Of a stretch of DNA of 64,000 nucleotides, positions 27,954 through 37,041 are shown in pieces (the first letter of the stretch is position 1; every line of letters starts with the position of its first letter). The notes below the pieces were generated by a model. The model did not search any database. It had not been told where the DNA came from and saw only the letters and a program-made list of their open reading frames with translations. The DNA comes from Sphaerisporangium flaviroseum (GTDB taxonomy: Bacteria; Actinomycetota; Actinomycetes; Streptosporangiales; Streptosporangiaceae). The position numbers were made by a program, and so were the translations under genes. The DNA lies in contig NZ_BAAAZR010000002.1 in the NCBI RefSeq assembly GCF_039537005.1, positions 1 to 64,000 on the forward strand. The letters are read 5' to 3'.

Positions 27954-29000
27954 GTGGCTAGGCCGTTGAGGGCCTCGCTGGCGGGGGTGGTGCTCCTCGG
28001 CCTGGCCGGCGGCGGCTGGGTTCTGCTCCGCGACGAGCCCCCCGCCGTGACCGTGGGCCCGGTCACCACCGGCACCGTCCCGGTGACCATGGGGGACGTG
28101 GCCCAGCGCAGGCAGGTGAACGGCACGATCACCTATGACGGCGCCTACTCGGTCAACGGCGGTGGAGGGGTGGTCACGCGGCTGCCGAGGATCGGGGCGA
28201 CGATCACCCGCGGGCACGCGCTCTACGAGGCGGACGGCCGGAAGGTCCCCCTGATGTACGGTCCCCGTCCCGCCTGGCGCCCGTTCACGCTCGGCATGAC
28301 CTCCGGGCCCGACGTCGAACAGCTCGAACGCAACCTCCGGGCACTGGGCCACACCGGATTCACCGTGGACCGCCACTACAGCCTCTCCACCTACCACGCC
28401 GTACGCAGGTGGCAGCACGACGCCCGCCTGCCGGTCACCGGGACCGTGCCGCTCGGGCAGGTGGTCTTCCTGCCGGGGCCGCTACGCGTGAGCGGCCACG
28501 ACGCGCGGCCGGGGACAGCGGCGACGGGCGTGGTCCTGCACGGGACCAGCGCGACGCCCGTCGTGTCGGTGCGACTCGACCCCGCCATGGCCCCGTCCAT
28601 CCGCCGGGGCGACAAGGTCGTGGTGACCCTCCCGGACGGCCGTACGCGCAAGGGGAAGGTCGTACGGATCAGCGCGGTCGCCGTGGCGGTTCCCGGCGAG
28701 CAGGGCGACCAGGCGCAGTCGGCCGTCCCGATCACCATCCGGCTCACCGGCAAGCCGGTGAAGACGCTCGACCAGGCGCTGGTCCCGGTGGACATCACCG
28801 TTGACCAGCGCAAGAGCGTTCTCACCGTGCCGATCGTCGCCCTGCTCGCGCAGCCGGGCGGGAAGTTCGCGGTCGTGACGGTGGCCGGGAGCCGCCGCAC
28901 CACGGTCCCCGTCGAGACCGGGCTCTTCGACGAGACCACCGGCGTGGTGGAGGTCTCCGGCGTCGAGGAGGGCGCCCAGGTGGAGGTTCCCGGCCCATGA
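27954..29000 (+). CDS. ABC exporter periplasmic adaptor with peptidoglycan-binding domain
   Basis: 348 residues: an N-terminal signal anchor, an HlyD/MacA-like barrel region, and a peptidoglycan-binding helical domain at about 115-165 (SGPDVEQLERNLRALGH). The C-terminal half returns to adaptor-type beta domains. It should bridge the permease to the cell wall. The GTG at 27954 starts it, and its stop overlaps the ATPase start (ATGA at 28997-29000). Confidence 0.85.
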   Translation: MARPLRASLAGVVLLGLAGGGWVLLRDEPPAVTVGPVTTGTVPVTMGDVAQRRQVNGTITYDGAYSVNGGGGVVTRLPRIGATITRGHALYEADGRKVPLMYGPRPAWRPFTLGMTSGPDVEQLERNLRALGHTGFTVDRHYSLSTYHAVRRWQHDARLPVTGTVPLGQVVFLPGPLRVSGHDARPGTAATGVVLHGTSATPVVSVRLDPAMAPSIRRGDKVVVTLPDGRTRKGKVVRISAVAVAVPGEQGDQAQSAVPITIRLTGKPVKTLDQALVPVDITVDQRKSVLTVPIVALLAQPGGKFAVVTVAGSRRTTVPVETGLFDETTGVVEVSGVEEGAQVEVPGP

Positions 29001-29746
29001 GACATCCTGGCCTCATAGGCGGGCCCGTGCTGAAGCTGGACGAGGTGCGGAAGGTCTACCCCGGTGAGCCGCCGGTGGAGTCCGTACGGGGCGTCTCGCT
29101 GGACGTGAGGGCCGGGGAGATGGTGGCCCTCCTCGGCCCGTCGGGCTCGGGGAAGTCGACCCTGCTCCACCTCATGGCGGCGCTCGACCGCCCGACCTCC
29201 GGTTCCGTACGGCTCGCCGGGTACGCCGTCGAGGAGTACGGGGACCGCCGGCTGGCGGGGCTGCGCGCCCACCACGTCGGGGTGGTCTTCCAGCGGTTCT
29301 TCCTGCTGGACAGCCTGACCGCGCTGGAGAACGTGGCCACCGGGCTGCTCTACCGCGGCGTGCCCAGCGCCGAGCGCCGCCGCCTGGCCGCCGACGCGCT
29401 GGCCAGGGTCGGGCTCGGGCACCGGATGAGACACCGGTCGGCCAAGCTCTCGGGCGGGGAACGGCAGAGGGTCGCGATCGCCCGTGCCCTGGTCGGACGG
29501 CCCTCGATCGTCTTCGCCGACGAGCCCACGGGCAACCTGGACTCCGCCACCGGAGCGGAGATCATCGCGCTTCTTCGGGAGCTCAACGAACAGGGGACGA
29601 CTCTCATGATCGTCACACATGATCCGGACATCGCCGCCGCCTGCCCGCGGCGGGTGGAGCTCCGCGACGGCCAGATCGTCAGCGAGCACCGAGACGAGCA
29701 CCGCACGGGCGGCCCCGGGCACGACGCCGAGAGGGGCACCGCATGA
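28997..29746 (+). CDS. ABC transporter ATP-binding protein, MacB/LolD type
   Basis: A 249-residue ATPase. Walker A is GPSGSGKST, signature LSGGERQRVA, Walker B IVFADEPTGNLDS, with an H-loop in VTHDPD. It powers the FtsX-like permease encoded next. It is translationally coupled to the adaptor. Its 3' end is duplicated at the junction with the permease gene. Confidence 0.93.
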   Translation: MRHPGLIGGPVLKLDEVRKVYPGEPPVESVRGVSLDVRAGEMVALLGPSGSGKSTLLHLMAALDRPTSGSVRLAGYAVEEYGDRRLAGLRAHHVGVVFQRFFLLDSLTALENVATGLLYRGVPSAERRRLAADALARVGLGHRMRHRSAKLSGGERQRVAIARALVGRPSIVFADEPTGNLDSATGAEIIALLRELNEQGTTLMIVTHDPDIAAACPRRVELRDGQIVSEHRDEHRTGGPGHDAERGTA

Positions 29747-29789
29747 GCGGCCCCGCGCGGCACGGCGCCGAGAGGGGCACCGCATGAGC
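29711..29789. repeat. Duplicated gene junction (about 40 bp x 2)
   Basis: Two copies, 29711-29748 and 29749-29789, each end in GAGAGGGGCACCGCATGAGC. Copy 1 holds the ATPase stop overlapping an ATG that opens a 14-codon frame, whose peptide ends like the ATPase (ERGTA). Copy 2 provides the stop of that short frame and the true permease start at 29784. Confidence 0.9.
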
Positions 29790-31013
29790 CGCTCCGCGAT
29801 GACGCCGGCGGAGACGGCGGCTGTTCCCTTCAGCCGGATGCGGGCCGCGGATCTGCTGCCCGTCGGGACCCTGGGACTGCGGGCGCGACGGCTGAGGGCC
29901 GTGCTGTCGGCGCTGGGCATCGCGATCGGCATCGCCTCGATCGTCGCCGTTCTCGGCGTCACCCGCTCCAGCCAGGCCTCCCTGCTCCAGCAGATAGACC
30001 AGCTCGGCACCAACCTGATCACGGTCGCGAACGGCAGGGACCTCGGCGGCGCCGAGGCGCGGCTTCCCGTCGACGCCACGCGGATGATCCGCCGCGTCAC
30101 CGGGATCACCAGCGTCGCCCCCACCACCCAGCTGACCGAGCAGAACGTCTACCGCAACCAGCTGGTGCCCGTGGGCCAGACCGGGGGCCTCGCCGTACGG
30201 GCGTGCGACCCGGCTCTGCTGGCGACCCTCGACGGCAGGGTCAGGCAGGGCCGCTTCCTCGACGCCGCCTCGGCGCGCTACCCGGTGGTCGTGCTGGGCT
30301 ACCAGGCGGCCCAGACCCTCGGCATCACCGGTGCCGACGCGGCGACCCGGGTCTGGCTCGGGGGTCACTGGTTCACCGTCTCGGGCATCCTCGACCCGCT
30401 GGTCCTGGCGCCGGAGATCGACCGGTCGGCGCTGGTCGGATTCCCGGTGGCGGAGAAGATGCTGGGCTACGACGGGCACCCCAGCCGGCTGTACGTACGG
30501 GCACGGCAGGATCAGGTGGACGACGTGGCCGGGCTGCTCGCGCCGACCACCAATCCGCCCAACCCCGAGCAGGTCGACGTGGCCCGCCCATCGGACGCCC
30601 TCACCGCCCGGGTCGCGGTGGCGGAGTCGGCCGCCGTCCTCTTCCTCGGTCTCGGGGCGATCGCGCTGCTGGTCGCGGGGATCGGCATCGGCAACATCAT
30701 GGTGATCTCGGTACTGGAGCGCCGCGGCGAGATCGGCCTGCGCCGGGCCCTCGGGGCGACGCGCCGCCACGTGGCCGGGCAGTTCCTGACCGAGTCGCTC
30801 GTGCTCGCGGCGTTCGGCGGGGCCGGGGGAGTGGTGATCGGCTGCGCGGTCACGCTGGCCCTCGCACGAGCGCGCGGCTGGACGGTGCTGGTGCCCGCGG
30901 AGGCCCTGTGGGGCGGCTTCGCGGTGGCCGTGGTCGTCGGCGCCCTCGCGGGCCTGTACCCGGCGCTGAGAGCCGCACGGCTGCCCCCGACGGATGCCCT
31001 CCGCGCCGTCTGA
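29784..31013 (+). CDS. ABC transporter permease, FtsX/MacB type
   Basis: A 409-residue permease with one N-terminal transmembrane helix (about 35-55), a large extracytoplasmic MacB-like domain (about 60-270) and three C-terminal helices, including the conserved LERRGEIGLRRALGATRRHV coupling loop. With the ATPase and adaptor it forms a MacAB-like exporter, in actinomycetes often for peptides or antibiotics. The substrate is unknown. Confidence 0.92.
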   Translation: MSRSAMTPAETAAVPFSRMRAADLLPVGTLGLRARRLRAVLSALGIAIGIASIVAVLGVTRSSQASLLQQIDQLGTNLITVANGRDLGGAEARLPVDATRMIRRVTGITSVAPTTQLTEQNVYRNQLVPVGQTGGLAVRACDPALLATLDGRVRQGRFLDAASARYPVVVLGYQAAQTLGITGADAATRVWLGGHWFTVSGILDPLVLAPEIDRSALVGFPVAEKMLGYDGHPSRLYVRARQDQVDDVAGLLAPTTNPPNPEQVDVARPSDALTARVAVAESAAVLFLGLGAIALLVAGIGIGNIMVISVLERRGEIGLRRALGATRRHVAGQFLTESLVLAAFGGAGGVVIGCAVTLALARARGWTVLVPAEALWGGFAVAVVVGALAGLYPALRAARLPPTDALRAV

Positions 31014-31021
31014 CCGACCGC

Positions 31022-31063
31022 CACCCTGCGAAGCTCACGGCGTCACCGGCGCTTCGCAGGGTG
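31022..31063. terminator. Hairpin terminator after the ABC operon
   Basis: A perfect 13-bp stem, CACCCTGCGAAGC with GCTTCGCAGGGTG, and a 16-base loop. A further GCTTCGCAGGG lies just downstream at about 31072. It separates the ABC operon from the convergent response regulator gene. Confidence 0.8.
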
Positions 31064-31096
31064 GCCCAGGCGCTTCGCAGGGCGGGCCCGGCCGAT

Positions 31097-31759
31097 CTAC
31101 CCCTGCGGGCCGTCGGACTCCAGGGCCTCCTCCAGCGGGACGAGGCCCTGCTGCAGTCCGAAGATCGCGGCCTGGGTGCGATCGGCGACGCCCAGCTTGG
31201 CCAGGATGCTCGACACGTGGGTCTTCACCGTCTCCTTGCCAAGGGAGAGCGAACGGGCGATCTCGCCGTTGGAACGGCCCCTCGTCAGCGCCGTGAGCAC
31301 CTCACGCTCCCGGGGCGTGAGCGCGTCCAGGGGGCCGCGCCGCTCCCCGTGCCGTACCTGGCGCACCAGCAGCGCCGCGATGCCCGGCTCCAGGATGCTG
31401 CCCCCGCGCGCCGCGGCTCGTACGGCCTCGACCACCCGGTCCACGGACGTGGTCTTCGGCAGGTAGGACAGCGCGCCGAGACGTACGGCGGCGACCACCC
31501 GCTCGTCCTCCTGGAAGGAGGTGAGCACGATCACGGCGGGCCGGTCGGGGCCCAGCTCGCGGAGCACGTCGAGCCCGTCCATACCGGGCATGACCATGTC
31601 CAGGAGCATGACGGCCGGCCGCAGCGCCCGTACGGCCGTGAGGGCTCTGGCACCGTTCGCGCACTCCCCGACGACTTCGATGCCCTCCTCCTGATCGAGG
31701 ACGAAACGCAGGCCCTGCCGCACCACCTCGTGGTCGTCCACGATCAGCACGCGGATCAC
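31097..31759 (-). CDS. NarL/LuxR-family response regulator
   Basis: 220 residues. A receiver domain (1-120) has the acidic pair Asp8/Asp9, the phosphoacceptor Asp54 in LLDMVMPG and the Lys of LPKTTS. A LuxR-type helix-turn-helix (about 145-205) contains LTPREREVLTALTRGRSNGEIA. The GTG at 31759 overlaps the kinase stop (GTGA). It forms a two-component pair with the kinase and faces the ABC exporter operon, which may be a target (inference). Confidence 0.94.
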   Translation of the reverse strand: MIRVLIVDDHEVVRQGLRFVLDQEEGIEVVGECANGARALTAVRALRPAVMLLDMVMPGMDGLDVLRELGPDRPAVIVLTSFQEDERVVAAVRLGALSYLPKTTSVDRVVEAVRAAARGGSILEPGIAALLVRQVRHGERRGPLDALTPREREVLTALTRGRSNGEIARSLSLGKETVKTHVSSILAKLGVADRTQAAIFGLQQGLVPLEEALESDGPQG

Positions 31760-33390
31760 GTCGCCTCCACCGGGCGTGCGGCCTCGGTCGCCGCAGACGG
31801 GAGAAGGAGCCGGGCGGAGGGCTGGGGCTTCGCGATCTGGACCAGGGGGCTCACGGGGGGCGACCACGCGGGGAGGGAGGCGGTGACGACCGTGCCGCCG
31901 CCCGGCTCGCTCGTGAGGCGGAAGTGGCCGCCCAGCTCCTCGATCCGCTCCCGCATGAGGCCGAGCCCCATCCCGTGGCTCAGTGGCGCGCAGGACGGGT
32001 CGAAGCCGCGGCCGTCGTCGGCGATACGGACATAGACCTCGCGGCCGGTGCGGCGAAGTTGCACGTCTATCACGCCGGGCTCGGCGTGCTTGATGGCGTT
32101 GCCCAGCGCCTCCTGGGTGAGGCGCAGGACGGCGTGCTCGGCGGCCGGGGCCAGGGACACGTCCTCGAGGTGGGTGCGCACCGTGATGCCGAGGCGGGCC
32201 TCGTAGGCGTGGCACAGCTCCTCCAGCGCCGGGATCAGGCCGGCGTCCTCCAGCGCCACCGGGCGCAGCTCCAGCAGGAGCGCCTGCATCTCCCGCATGG
32301 TCCTGGCGGCCGTGCGTTCCATGGTCTCGGCCTCGCGCCGGAGTTGGTCGGGCGCGGCCCTGCGCATGCCCGCCGCGAGCAGGCTGAGGGAGAACAGGTC
32401 CTGCGAGATGGAGTCGTGCAGCTCGCGGGCGATCCGGGACCGTTCGGCCTGGCGGGCGTCGGCCTGCGCCGTGAGCCGCTCGGCCGCCACGGCGGCACCG
32501 AGCTGTTCGGTCATCCGGTTGAAGCCTTCCTCCAAGCGGCTGACTTCGTCGTTTCCTGACACGGCGACACGGGGCTTGAAATCACCGTCGGCCACGGCGG
32601 TCGTGACCTCCGCGAGCCGGGTGATGCGGCTGATCAGCCTGCGCGTGCTCAGCATGCCGAACACCACGCCGACCGGTACGGCCAGTACGAGGACCAGGAC
32701 GCCCGGCGCGAGCTGGGGGACGACGGAGTCGGCGAAGGAGACGGTGCCCTGGCCGCGTGCCTGGACGTAGACGTATCCGACGGTTCGCAGTGCGGACGAG
32801 GACCGCTTGCCGAGGGTGCTCGGATCCCCGGTGGGGATCTTCCCTCCCTTGGGCGGCGGGGAACCGTACGCCGTTGGAGCCAGGATCGGGCTGATCCACC
32901 AGGCGGCGCCCTTCGGTGTGCCTTTCCCTCCGCTGCCCTCCACCCCGGCAGGGAGCCTGACCTTCAGCAGGGTCTCCGGTGGATAGGTGCCGGGGGCGGT
33001 ACTGGCGATGATCCGGCCGCCGGAGTCGAGCAGCAGTTCGACCGGGACGCCGGTCACCTTCTCCGTGGCCGTCCCGGCGGGCGTCCCCAGCCCTTTCTCG
33101 GAGGCCTGCGCGTAGCTTCCGAAGCCCGTCTCGGAGGTGGACGCCTTCATCGCCATCGCGAGCATGTTCCGCTGGTCGCCGGGCTCCTCGCCCGCGTACA
33201 TCTTGGCCGCCGTCACACTAATGATCTTCGCGTCCCTGCCCGCCTGGGCCTGGAGACGCTCGGCGAGATCGGACCCGCTCGCCGAAGAGACGATGAGGCC
33301 CAGAAGGATCGCCTCCACGATGAGCACGGCCGCCACGGTGACCACCACGTAGGAGGCGGCCGTCCGCGTCCGGAGCCCGAAGCGCCACAT
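31756..33390 (-). CDS. Sensor histidine kinase, NarX type
   Basis: 544 residues: a transmembrane helix at about 15-36, an extracytoplasmic sensor domain (about 40-225), a second helix (about 228-248), HAMP (about 250-302), a HisKA_3 dimerisation domain with phosphoacceptor His325 (ARELHDSISQD), and a GHKL ATPase with DDGRGFD and GMGLGLMRERI. The sensor domain has Gly/Lys/Pro-rich low-complexity stretches. The signal is unknown. Confidence 0.94.
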   Translation of the reverse strand: MWRFGLRTRTAASYVVVTVAAVLIVEAILLGLIVSSASGSDLAERLQAQAGRDAKIISVTAAKMYAGEEPGDQRNMLAMAMKASTSETGFGSYAQASEKGLGTPAGTATEKVTGVPVELLLDSGGRIIASTAPGTYPPETLLKVRLPAGVEGSGGKGTPKGAAWWISPILAPTAYGSPPPKGGKIPTGDPSTLGKRSSSALRTVGYVYVQARGQGTVSFADSVVPQLAPGVLVLVLAVPVGVVFGMLSTRRLISRITRLAEVTTAVADGDFKPRVAVSGNDEVSRLEEGFNRMTEQLGAAVAAERLTAQADARQAERSRIARELHDSISQDLFSLSLLAAGMRRAAPDQLRREAETMERTAARTMREMQALLLELRPVALEDAGLIPALEELCHAYEARLGITVRTHLEDVSLAPAAEHAVLRLTQEALGNAIKHAEPGVIDVQLRRTGREVYVRIADDGRGFDPSCAPLSHGMGLGLMRERIEELGGHFRLTSEPGGGTVVTASLPAWSPPVSPLVQIAKPQPSARLLLPSAATEAARPVEAT

Positions 33391-33512
33391 CCTCGCAGAG
33401 TAACGTTTCGGTGTTGTTTTCCCCTCCCTCCGCCGGGGGAGGCGCTCCCCCTCTTTCCGTCGGGCGCGAGCCGTACGACCCTGGAAGGGACCCTGAAGAA
33501 GGAGGGATCGAC

Positions 33513-33707
33513 ATGTACGCGACCATAGGCGACCGGCTCCTTGTCCACGGAACCAACGTGGGTGACAGGGATCGGCCGGGTCTGATCATCGAGGTACGAG
33601 GCCCCGACGGATGCCCGCCATACGTCGTTCGCTTCGACGACGGACACACCGGATTGGTGTTTCCCGGTCCCGATGCGATTGTCGTCCCAGTTCAGCGGGG
33701 ATCATAA
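33513..33707 (+). CDS. DUF1918 family protein
   Basis: 64 residues with the DUF1918 pattern MYATIGDRLLVHG...YVVRFDDGHTGLVFPGPDA, a small beta-barrel-like domain common in actinomycetes. Its function is unknown. ATG 33513 follows AAGGAGGG at about 33499. YjbQ starts 10 bp downstream, so the two are probably one unit. Confidence 0.88.
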   Translation: MYATIGDRLLVHGTNVGDRDRPGLIIEVRGPDGCPPYVVRFDDGHTGLVFPGPDAIVVPVQRGS

Positions 33708-33717
33708 GATCCGTTAG

Positions 33718-34125
33718 GTGAAATCTCAGACGTTCGAGGTGAGTACCGGGACCAGGGAACGAGTGCACGACATCACCCGGCAGTGCGAGGAGTTCGCGCG
33801 GTCGTGCGGGGGAGACGGGCTGCTTCATGTGTTCGTCCCCCACGCGACGGCGGGGGTGGCGCTGCTGGAGCTCGGCTCCGGCAGCGACGACGATCTTCTC
33901 AGCCTGCTGAGCGATCTGCTGCCGGCCGACGACCGGTGGCGTCACGCCCACGGCTCGCGCGGTCATGGCAGGTCGCATGTGATGCCGGCACTCATCCCGC
34001 CGTACGCGTCGGTGCCGGTGCTCGACGGGCGGTTGGCGCTGGGAACATGGCAGTCAGTCGCTATCGTCGACCTCAACGTCGACAACACGGAACGGCGTGT
34101 TCGTTTGTCGTTTTTGTCCGACTAG
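33718..34125 (+). CDS. YjbQ/UPF0047 family protein
   Basis: A 135-residue protein of the YjbQ family, which has weak thiamine-phosphate synthase activity in E. coli. Conserved features are HVFVPHATAGV, the Glu of LLELG, HAHGSRGHGRSHV and GTWQSVAIVDL. Metal-binding histidines are present. The GTG start is at 33718. The true role is not settled for the family. Confidence 0.88.
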   Translation: MKSQTFEVSTGTRERVHDITRQCEEFARSCGGDGLLHVFVPHATAGVALLELGSGSDDDLLSLLSDLLPADDRWRHAHGSRGHGRSHVMPALIPPYASVPVLDGRLALGTWQSVAIVDLNVDNTERRVRLSFLSD

Positions 34126-34259
34126 CAGATAACGGTGCGGGTCACCGGTCGTGGCGACCGTTGACGACGATGGGTCACAGCGTGTGGACTGTGCCGAAGC
34201 GGCCTCGCAGGGGCCGATAAACCGCATAGGGCGGGGCCATCTAAGCAGGAGGGATAAAC

Positions 34260-34688
34260 GTGAGCGCGACCGCGGGTCAGGCGCAGGGCGAGCGCGGCCT
34301 GGCCGAGCGACTCGGTCTGAAGCCGGGTCAGGTGGTGCAGGAGATCGGCTGGGACGAGGATTCCGATGAGGAACTTCGCCAGTCGATCGAGGAGCTGACC
34401 GGCAACGAACTGGTCGATGAGGACTCCGAAGAGGTCATCGACGTCGTGCTGCTGTGGTGGCGCGATGGGGACGGAGACCTGTTCGACACCTTGACCAATG
34501 CGATGGCCGGGCTGGCCGACGGCGGTCAGATCTGGCTGCTGACTCCCAAGGTGGGACGGGAAGGCCACGTCGAGCCGAGCGACATCGGGGAGGACGCCAC
34601 CACGGCCGGCCTCTCCCAGACCAGCAGCGTCAGCGCGGCCCGCGATTGGTCGGGCACGCGGCTTGTCAGTCCCAAGGGCCGCCGCTAG
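34260..34688 (+). CDS. DUF3052 family protein
   Basis: 142 residues, acidic, matching actinobacterial DUF3052 (LAERLGLKPGQVVQEIGWDED near the N terminus; LTPKVGREGHVEPSDI later). The GTG at 34260 is preceded by AGCAGGAGG. Function is unknown. In many actinomycetes it lies next to aceE or a peroxiredoxin gene, as here next to ahpE. Confidence 0.88.
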   Translation: MSATAGQAQGERGLAERLGLKPGQVVQEIGWDEDSDEELRQSIEELTGNELVDEDSEEVIDVVLLWWRDGDGDLFDTLTNAMAGLADGGQIWLLTPKVGREGHVEPSDIGEDATTAGLSQTSSVSAARDWSGTRLVSPKGRR

Positions 34689-34706
34689 AGCTCTTCGATT
34701 CGCTTC

Positions 34707-34740
34707 CCCTGCCGTACGGCTGACACAGGCCGTACGGCAG
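34707..34740. terminator. Hairpin terminator after the DUF3052 gene
   Basis: A perfect 13-bp stem, CCTGCCGTACGGC with GCCGTACGGCAGG, and an 8-base loop, directly downstream of the DUF3052 gene. Confidence 0.8.
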
Positions 34741-34803
34741 GATGATGTGCGCTCGCGGTCGTTCGTTCATCTTCTGGACGTCTTCTGTGGGGAAAGGACC
34801 GGC

Positions 34804-35262
34804 ATGGCCGTCGAGGTGGGTGACAAAGCCCCGGATTTCGAGCTGAAGGATCAGCACGGCACTCCGGTGCGCCTGGCGGACCTGCGGGGAAGGCGAGTGC
34901 TGCTCGTGTTCTACCCGCTGGCCTTCAGCGGGATCTGCCACGGGGAGCTCTGCGCCCTTCGCGATGATCTCGTCGCGTCCGCCCCGAAAGACGTCCAGGT
35001 GCTAACCGTGTCCGTCGACTCGATGTTCACCCAACGGGCATGGGCCGACAAGGAGGGCTTCACGTTCCCGATGCTCTCCGACTTCTGGCCCCACGGCGAC
35101 GTGGCCCAGGCGTACGGTGTCTTCGATGAAGACAGGGGCCTCGCTCTGCGCGGCACCTTCGTCATCGACGGCGAGGGCGTGGTTCGGTGGAAGCGAGTGA
35201 ACCCGGTTGCCTCGGCGCGCGACATCTCCGAGTACCACAAGGTGCTCGCCGAAATCACCTAG
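34804..35262 (+). CDS. ahpE: AhpE-type one-Cys peroxiredoxin
   Basis: A 152-residue peroxiredoxin reducing peroxides through Cys45 in PLAFSGICHGE. The pattern, including LSDFWPHG and VAQAYGVFDE, matches mycobacterial AhpE closely. A second Cys at residue 50 is extra compared with my memory of the M. tuberculosis protein and might act in resolution. The ATG at 34804 follows GGGGAAAGG. Confidence 0.9.
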   Translation: MAVEVGDKAPDFELKDQHGTPVRLADLRGRRVLLVFYPLAFSGICHGELCALRDDLVASAPKDVQVLTVSVDSMFTQRAWADKEGFTFPMLSDFWPHGDVAQAYGVFDEDRGLALRGTFVIDGEGVVRWKRVNPVASARDISEYHKVLAEIT

Positions 35263-35310
35263 CGATGTACGCCGGGCGATGACCTGGCGAAGACGAAGGC
35301 GGTGGCGACG

Positions 35311-35634
35311 ATGCCCTGCTATCGGTGCGGGGTCCGGCAGACGGACCCGGTACGTGGCGCGAGCCCCTGGCGACGCGGAGTCCGCCGCGAAGAACAGGTG
35401 CTCATCTGCCCGACCTGCCAGCGCGAGCACGACCTCGATCTGGATCACTGCGGATCCTGCGGTTCCACCATGCTGATCTGCAGGCTGGGGGAGGTCGAGT
35501 GCCGGTCGTGCGGCTCCGTACGGCTGGCGCGGTCCGCCGAGACAGAGACGCTGGTGAAGGCCGGGGCGCCCGGGCTGTCTGAGGAGGTCGAGGCCGCCCT
35601 CCGCCGCGTCCTCGGCAGACAACCCACCTCCTGA
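35311..35634 (+). CDS. Zinc-ribbon protein
   Basis: 107 residues with four CxxC pairs: CYRC, CPTC, CGSC and CRSC, together forming two zinc ribbons. The C-terminal 30 residues are helical. No catalytic motif is visible. A GTG at 35302 would add three residues. It follows ahpE by about 50 bp and may be redox-linked, but that is only context. Confidence 0.78.
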   Translation: MPCYRCGVRQTDPVRGASPWRRGVRREEQVLICPTCQREHDLDLDHCGSCGSTMLICRLGEVECRSCGSVRLARSAETETLVKAGAPGLSEEVEAALRRVLGRQPTS

Positions 35635-35777
35635 TCCCTTCCTTCCGGCCCCTGGTCTCGTCACCGGTCCGTGCTGGGACCTCTCTCGCCTTCTTCTGGT
35701 TTTGACTCGTGCTCGCAAATCGGCAAAACTGCGCGGGAATCTGCAACAACGTCAAGATCCGGCAGTTGGGACTCAGC

Positions 35778-35860
35778 CTTTATTGGCGGATGTACGGGTC
35801 CAGGGGGACCTTTATGAACCGGACGTACGGGTGCAGCGGGTCGAGTGTCTTTACGAACGG
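35778..35860. repeat. Imperfect direct repeats upstream of the ROK gene
   Basis: CTTTAT/CTTTAC starts recur at 35778, 35810 and 35849, the first two followed by GGAYGTACGGGTSCAG. These could be operator repeats or slippage; the function is not shown by sequence. Confidence 0.45.
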
Positions 35861-35920
35861 GAGGAACCAGGTGGCCGAGACCGGTCGCGCCACTTCCTCC
35901 ATCGAAGCGAGGACATGCGT

Positions 35921-37006
35921 ATGAGCTCCTACGTCGTCGCCCTGGACGTCGGTGGCACCGCGATGAAGGGCGGTCTGGTCAGCGCCTCCGGTGAGGTACT
36001 GCTGACCGACCGGCGTCCGACCCCCCGCGTCGACGGGCCCCTGCGCGTGATCGCCGCCATCCGGACGTTCATCGACGACCTCGCCCAGGCCGGTCATGGC
36101 ACGCCGTCCGGTGTCGGCCTCGCCGTACCGGGGCTGGTCACCGAGGACAGGGCCGTCTACTCCGCCAACATCGGCTGGAAGGACGTGCTCGCCACCGACT
36201 TCACCTCGTTGAGCGTGCCGGTCCGGCTGGGCCATGACGTACGAACCGGCGGTCTGGCCGAGCGCGTCCTCGGCGCCGGCCGTTCCGAACCCGACTTCCT
36301 GTTCCTCCCGATCGGCACGGGAATCGCCGGAGCCATGATCATCGAAGGCCGGCCGTACGGCGGGTCTTCCGGATGGGGCGGCGAGATCGGCCACATCTCG
36401 GTCTTTCCCGATGGCGAACGCTGCGCCTGCGGCCAGATCGGCTGCCTGGAGACCTATGCCTCAGCCGCCTCGGTCGGCCGCCGCTACGGCGAACGCCTGA
36501 GCCGAGCAGCCTCCGTACAAAGACCCGACACCGCTTACTCCGCCCCAGGCCCGTCGGCAGCCGCTTACTCCAATCCCGCCTCCGCCCCCGGCGCCTATCC
36601 CGCCCCGCCCTCGGCCCCGGCCGCCCACTCCGCCTCCGCCCCACCTGCCTCCGCCGAGGACGTCGTGGCTCTGGCCATGCGCGGTGACCCTGACGCTTCC
36701 GCGGTCTGGGACGAGGCCCTGGAGGCCCTGTCGATCGCCCTCGCCTCGTACACCCTGCTGCTGGACCCGTCATCGATCGTCATCGGGGGAGGACTGGCAG
36801 AGGCAGGCGCGGCGCTGTTCGACCCGCTGGCCGAACGCCTCGAAGGCCGCCTCACGTTCAGATCCGCCCCTCCCCTTCGACACGCCGCTCTCGGCATGAA
36901 CGCGGGAATGCTCGGCGCCGCCCTGCTCGGCTGGCAAGCGGCGGGCATTGCCGACGCGGGAGCGTCCTGGGCTCTCGATGTGCTCAGGTCGCCTTCTGTA
37001 CCGTAA
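35921..37006 (+). CDS. ROK-family sugar kinase (glucokinase-like) with low-complexity insertion
   Basis: About 361 residues. The N-terminal ATP-binding motif is DVGGTAMKGG and the ROK zinc motif is CACGQIGCLETYAS (about 167-180). Between this and the C-terminal domain (about 245 onward) lies an insertion of about 45 residues rich in Ala, Ser, Pro and Tyr that typical ROK glucokinases lack. ATG 35921 has a GAGGAC ribosome-binding sequence; ATG 35915 is two codons upstream. It probably phosphorylates glucose or a related hexose. Confidence 0.88.
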   Translation: MSSYVVALDVGGTAMKGGLVSASGEVLLTDRRPTPRVDGPLRVIAAIRTFIDDLAQAGHGTPSGVGLAVPGLVTEDRAVYSANIGWKDVLATDFTSLSVPVRLGHDVRTGGLAERVLGAGRSEPDFLFLPIGTGIAGAMIIEGRPYGGSSGWGGEIGHISVFPDGERCACGQIGCLETYASAASVGRRYGERLSRAASVQRPDTAYSAPGPSAAAYSNPASAPGAYPAPPSAPAAHSASAPPASAEDVVALAMRGDPDASAVWDEALEALSIALASYTLLLDPSSIVIGGGLAEAGAALFDPLAERLEGRLTFRSAPPLRHAALGMNAGMLGAALLGWQAAGIADAGASWALDVLRSPSVP

Positions 37007-37041
37007 GGTGTAGCCCGTCCGCGCTCAACGAAGCGCGTGCG

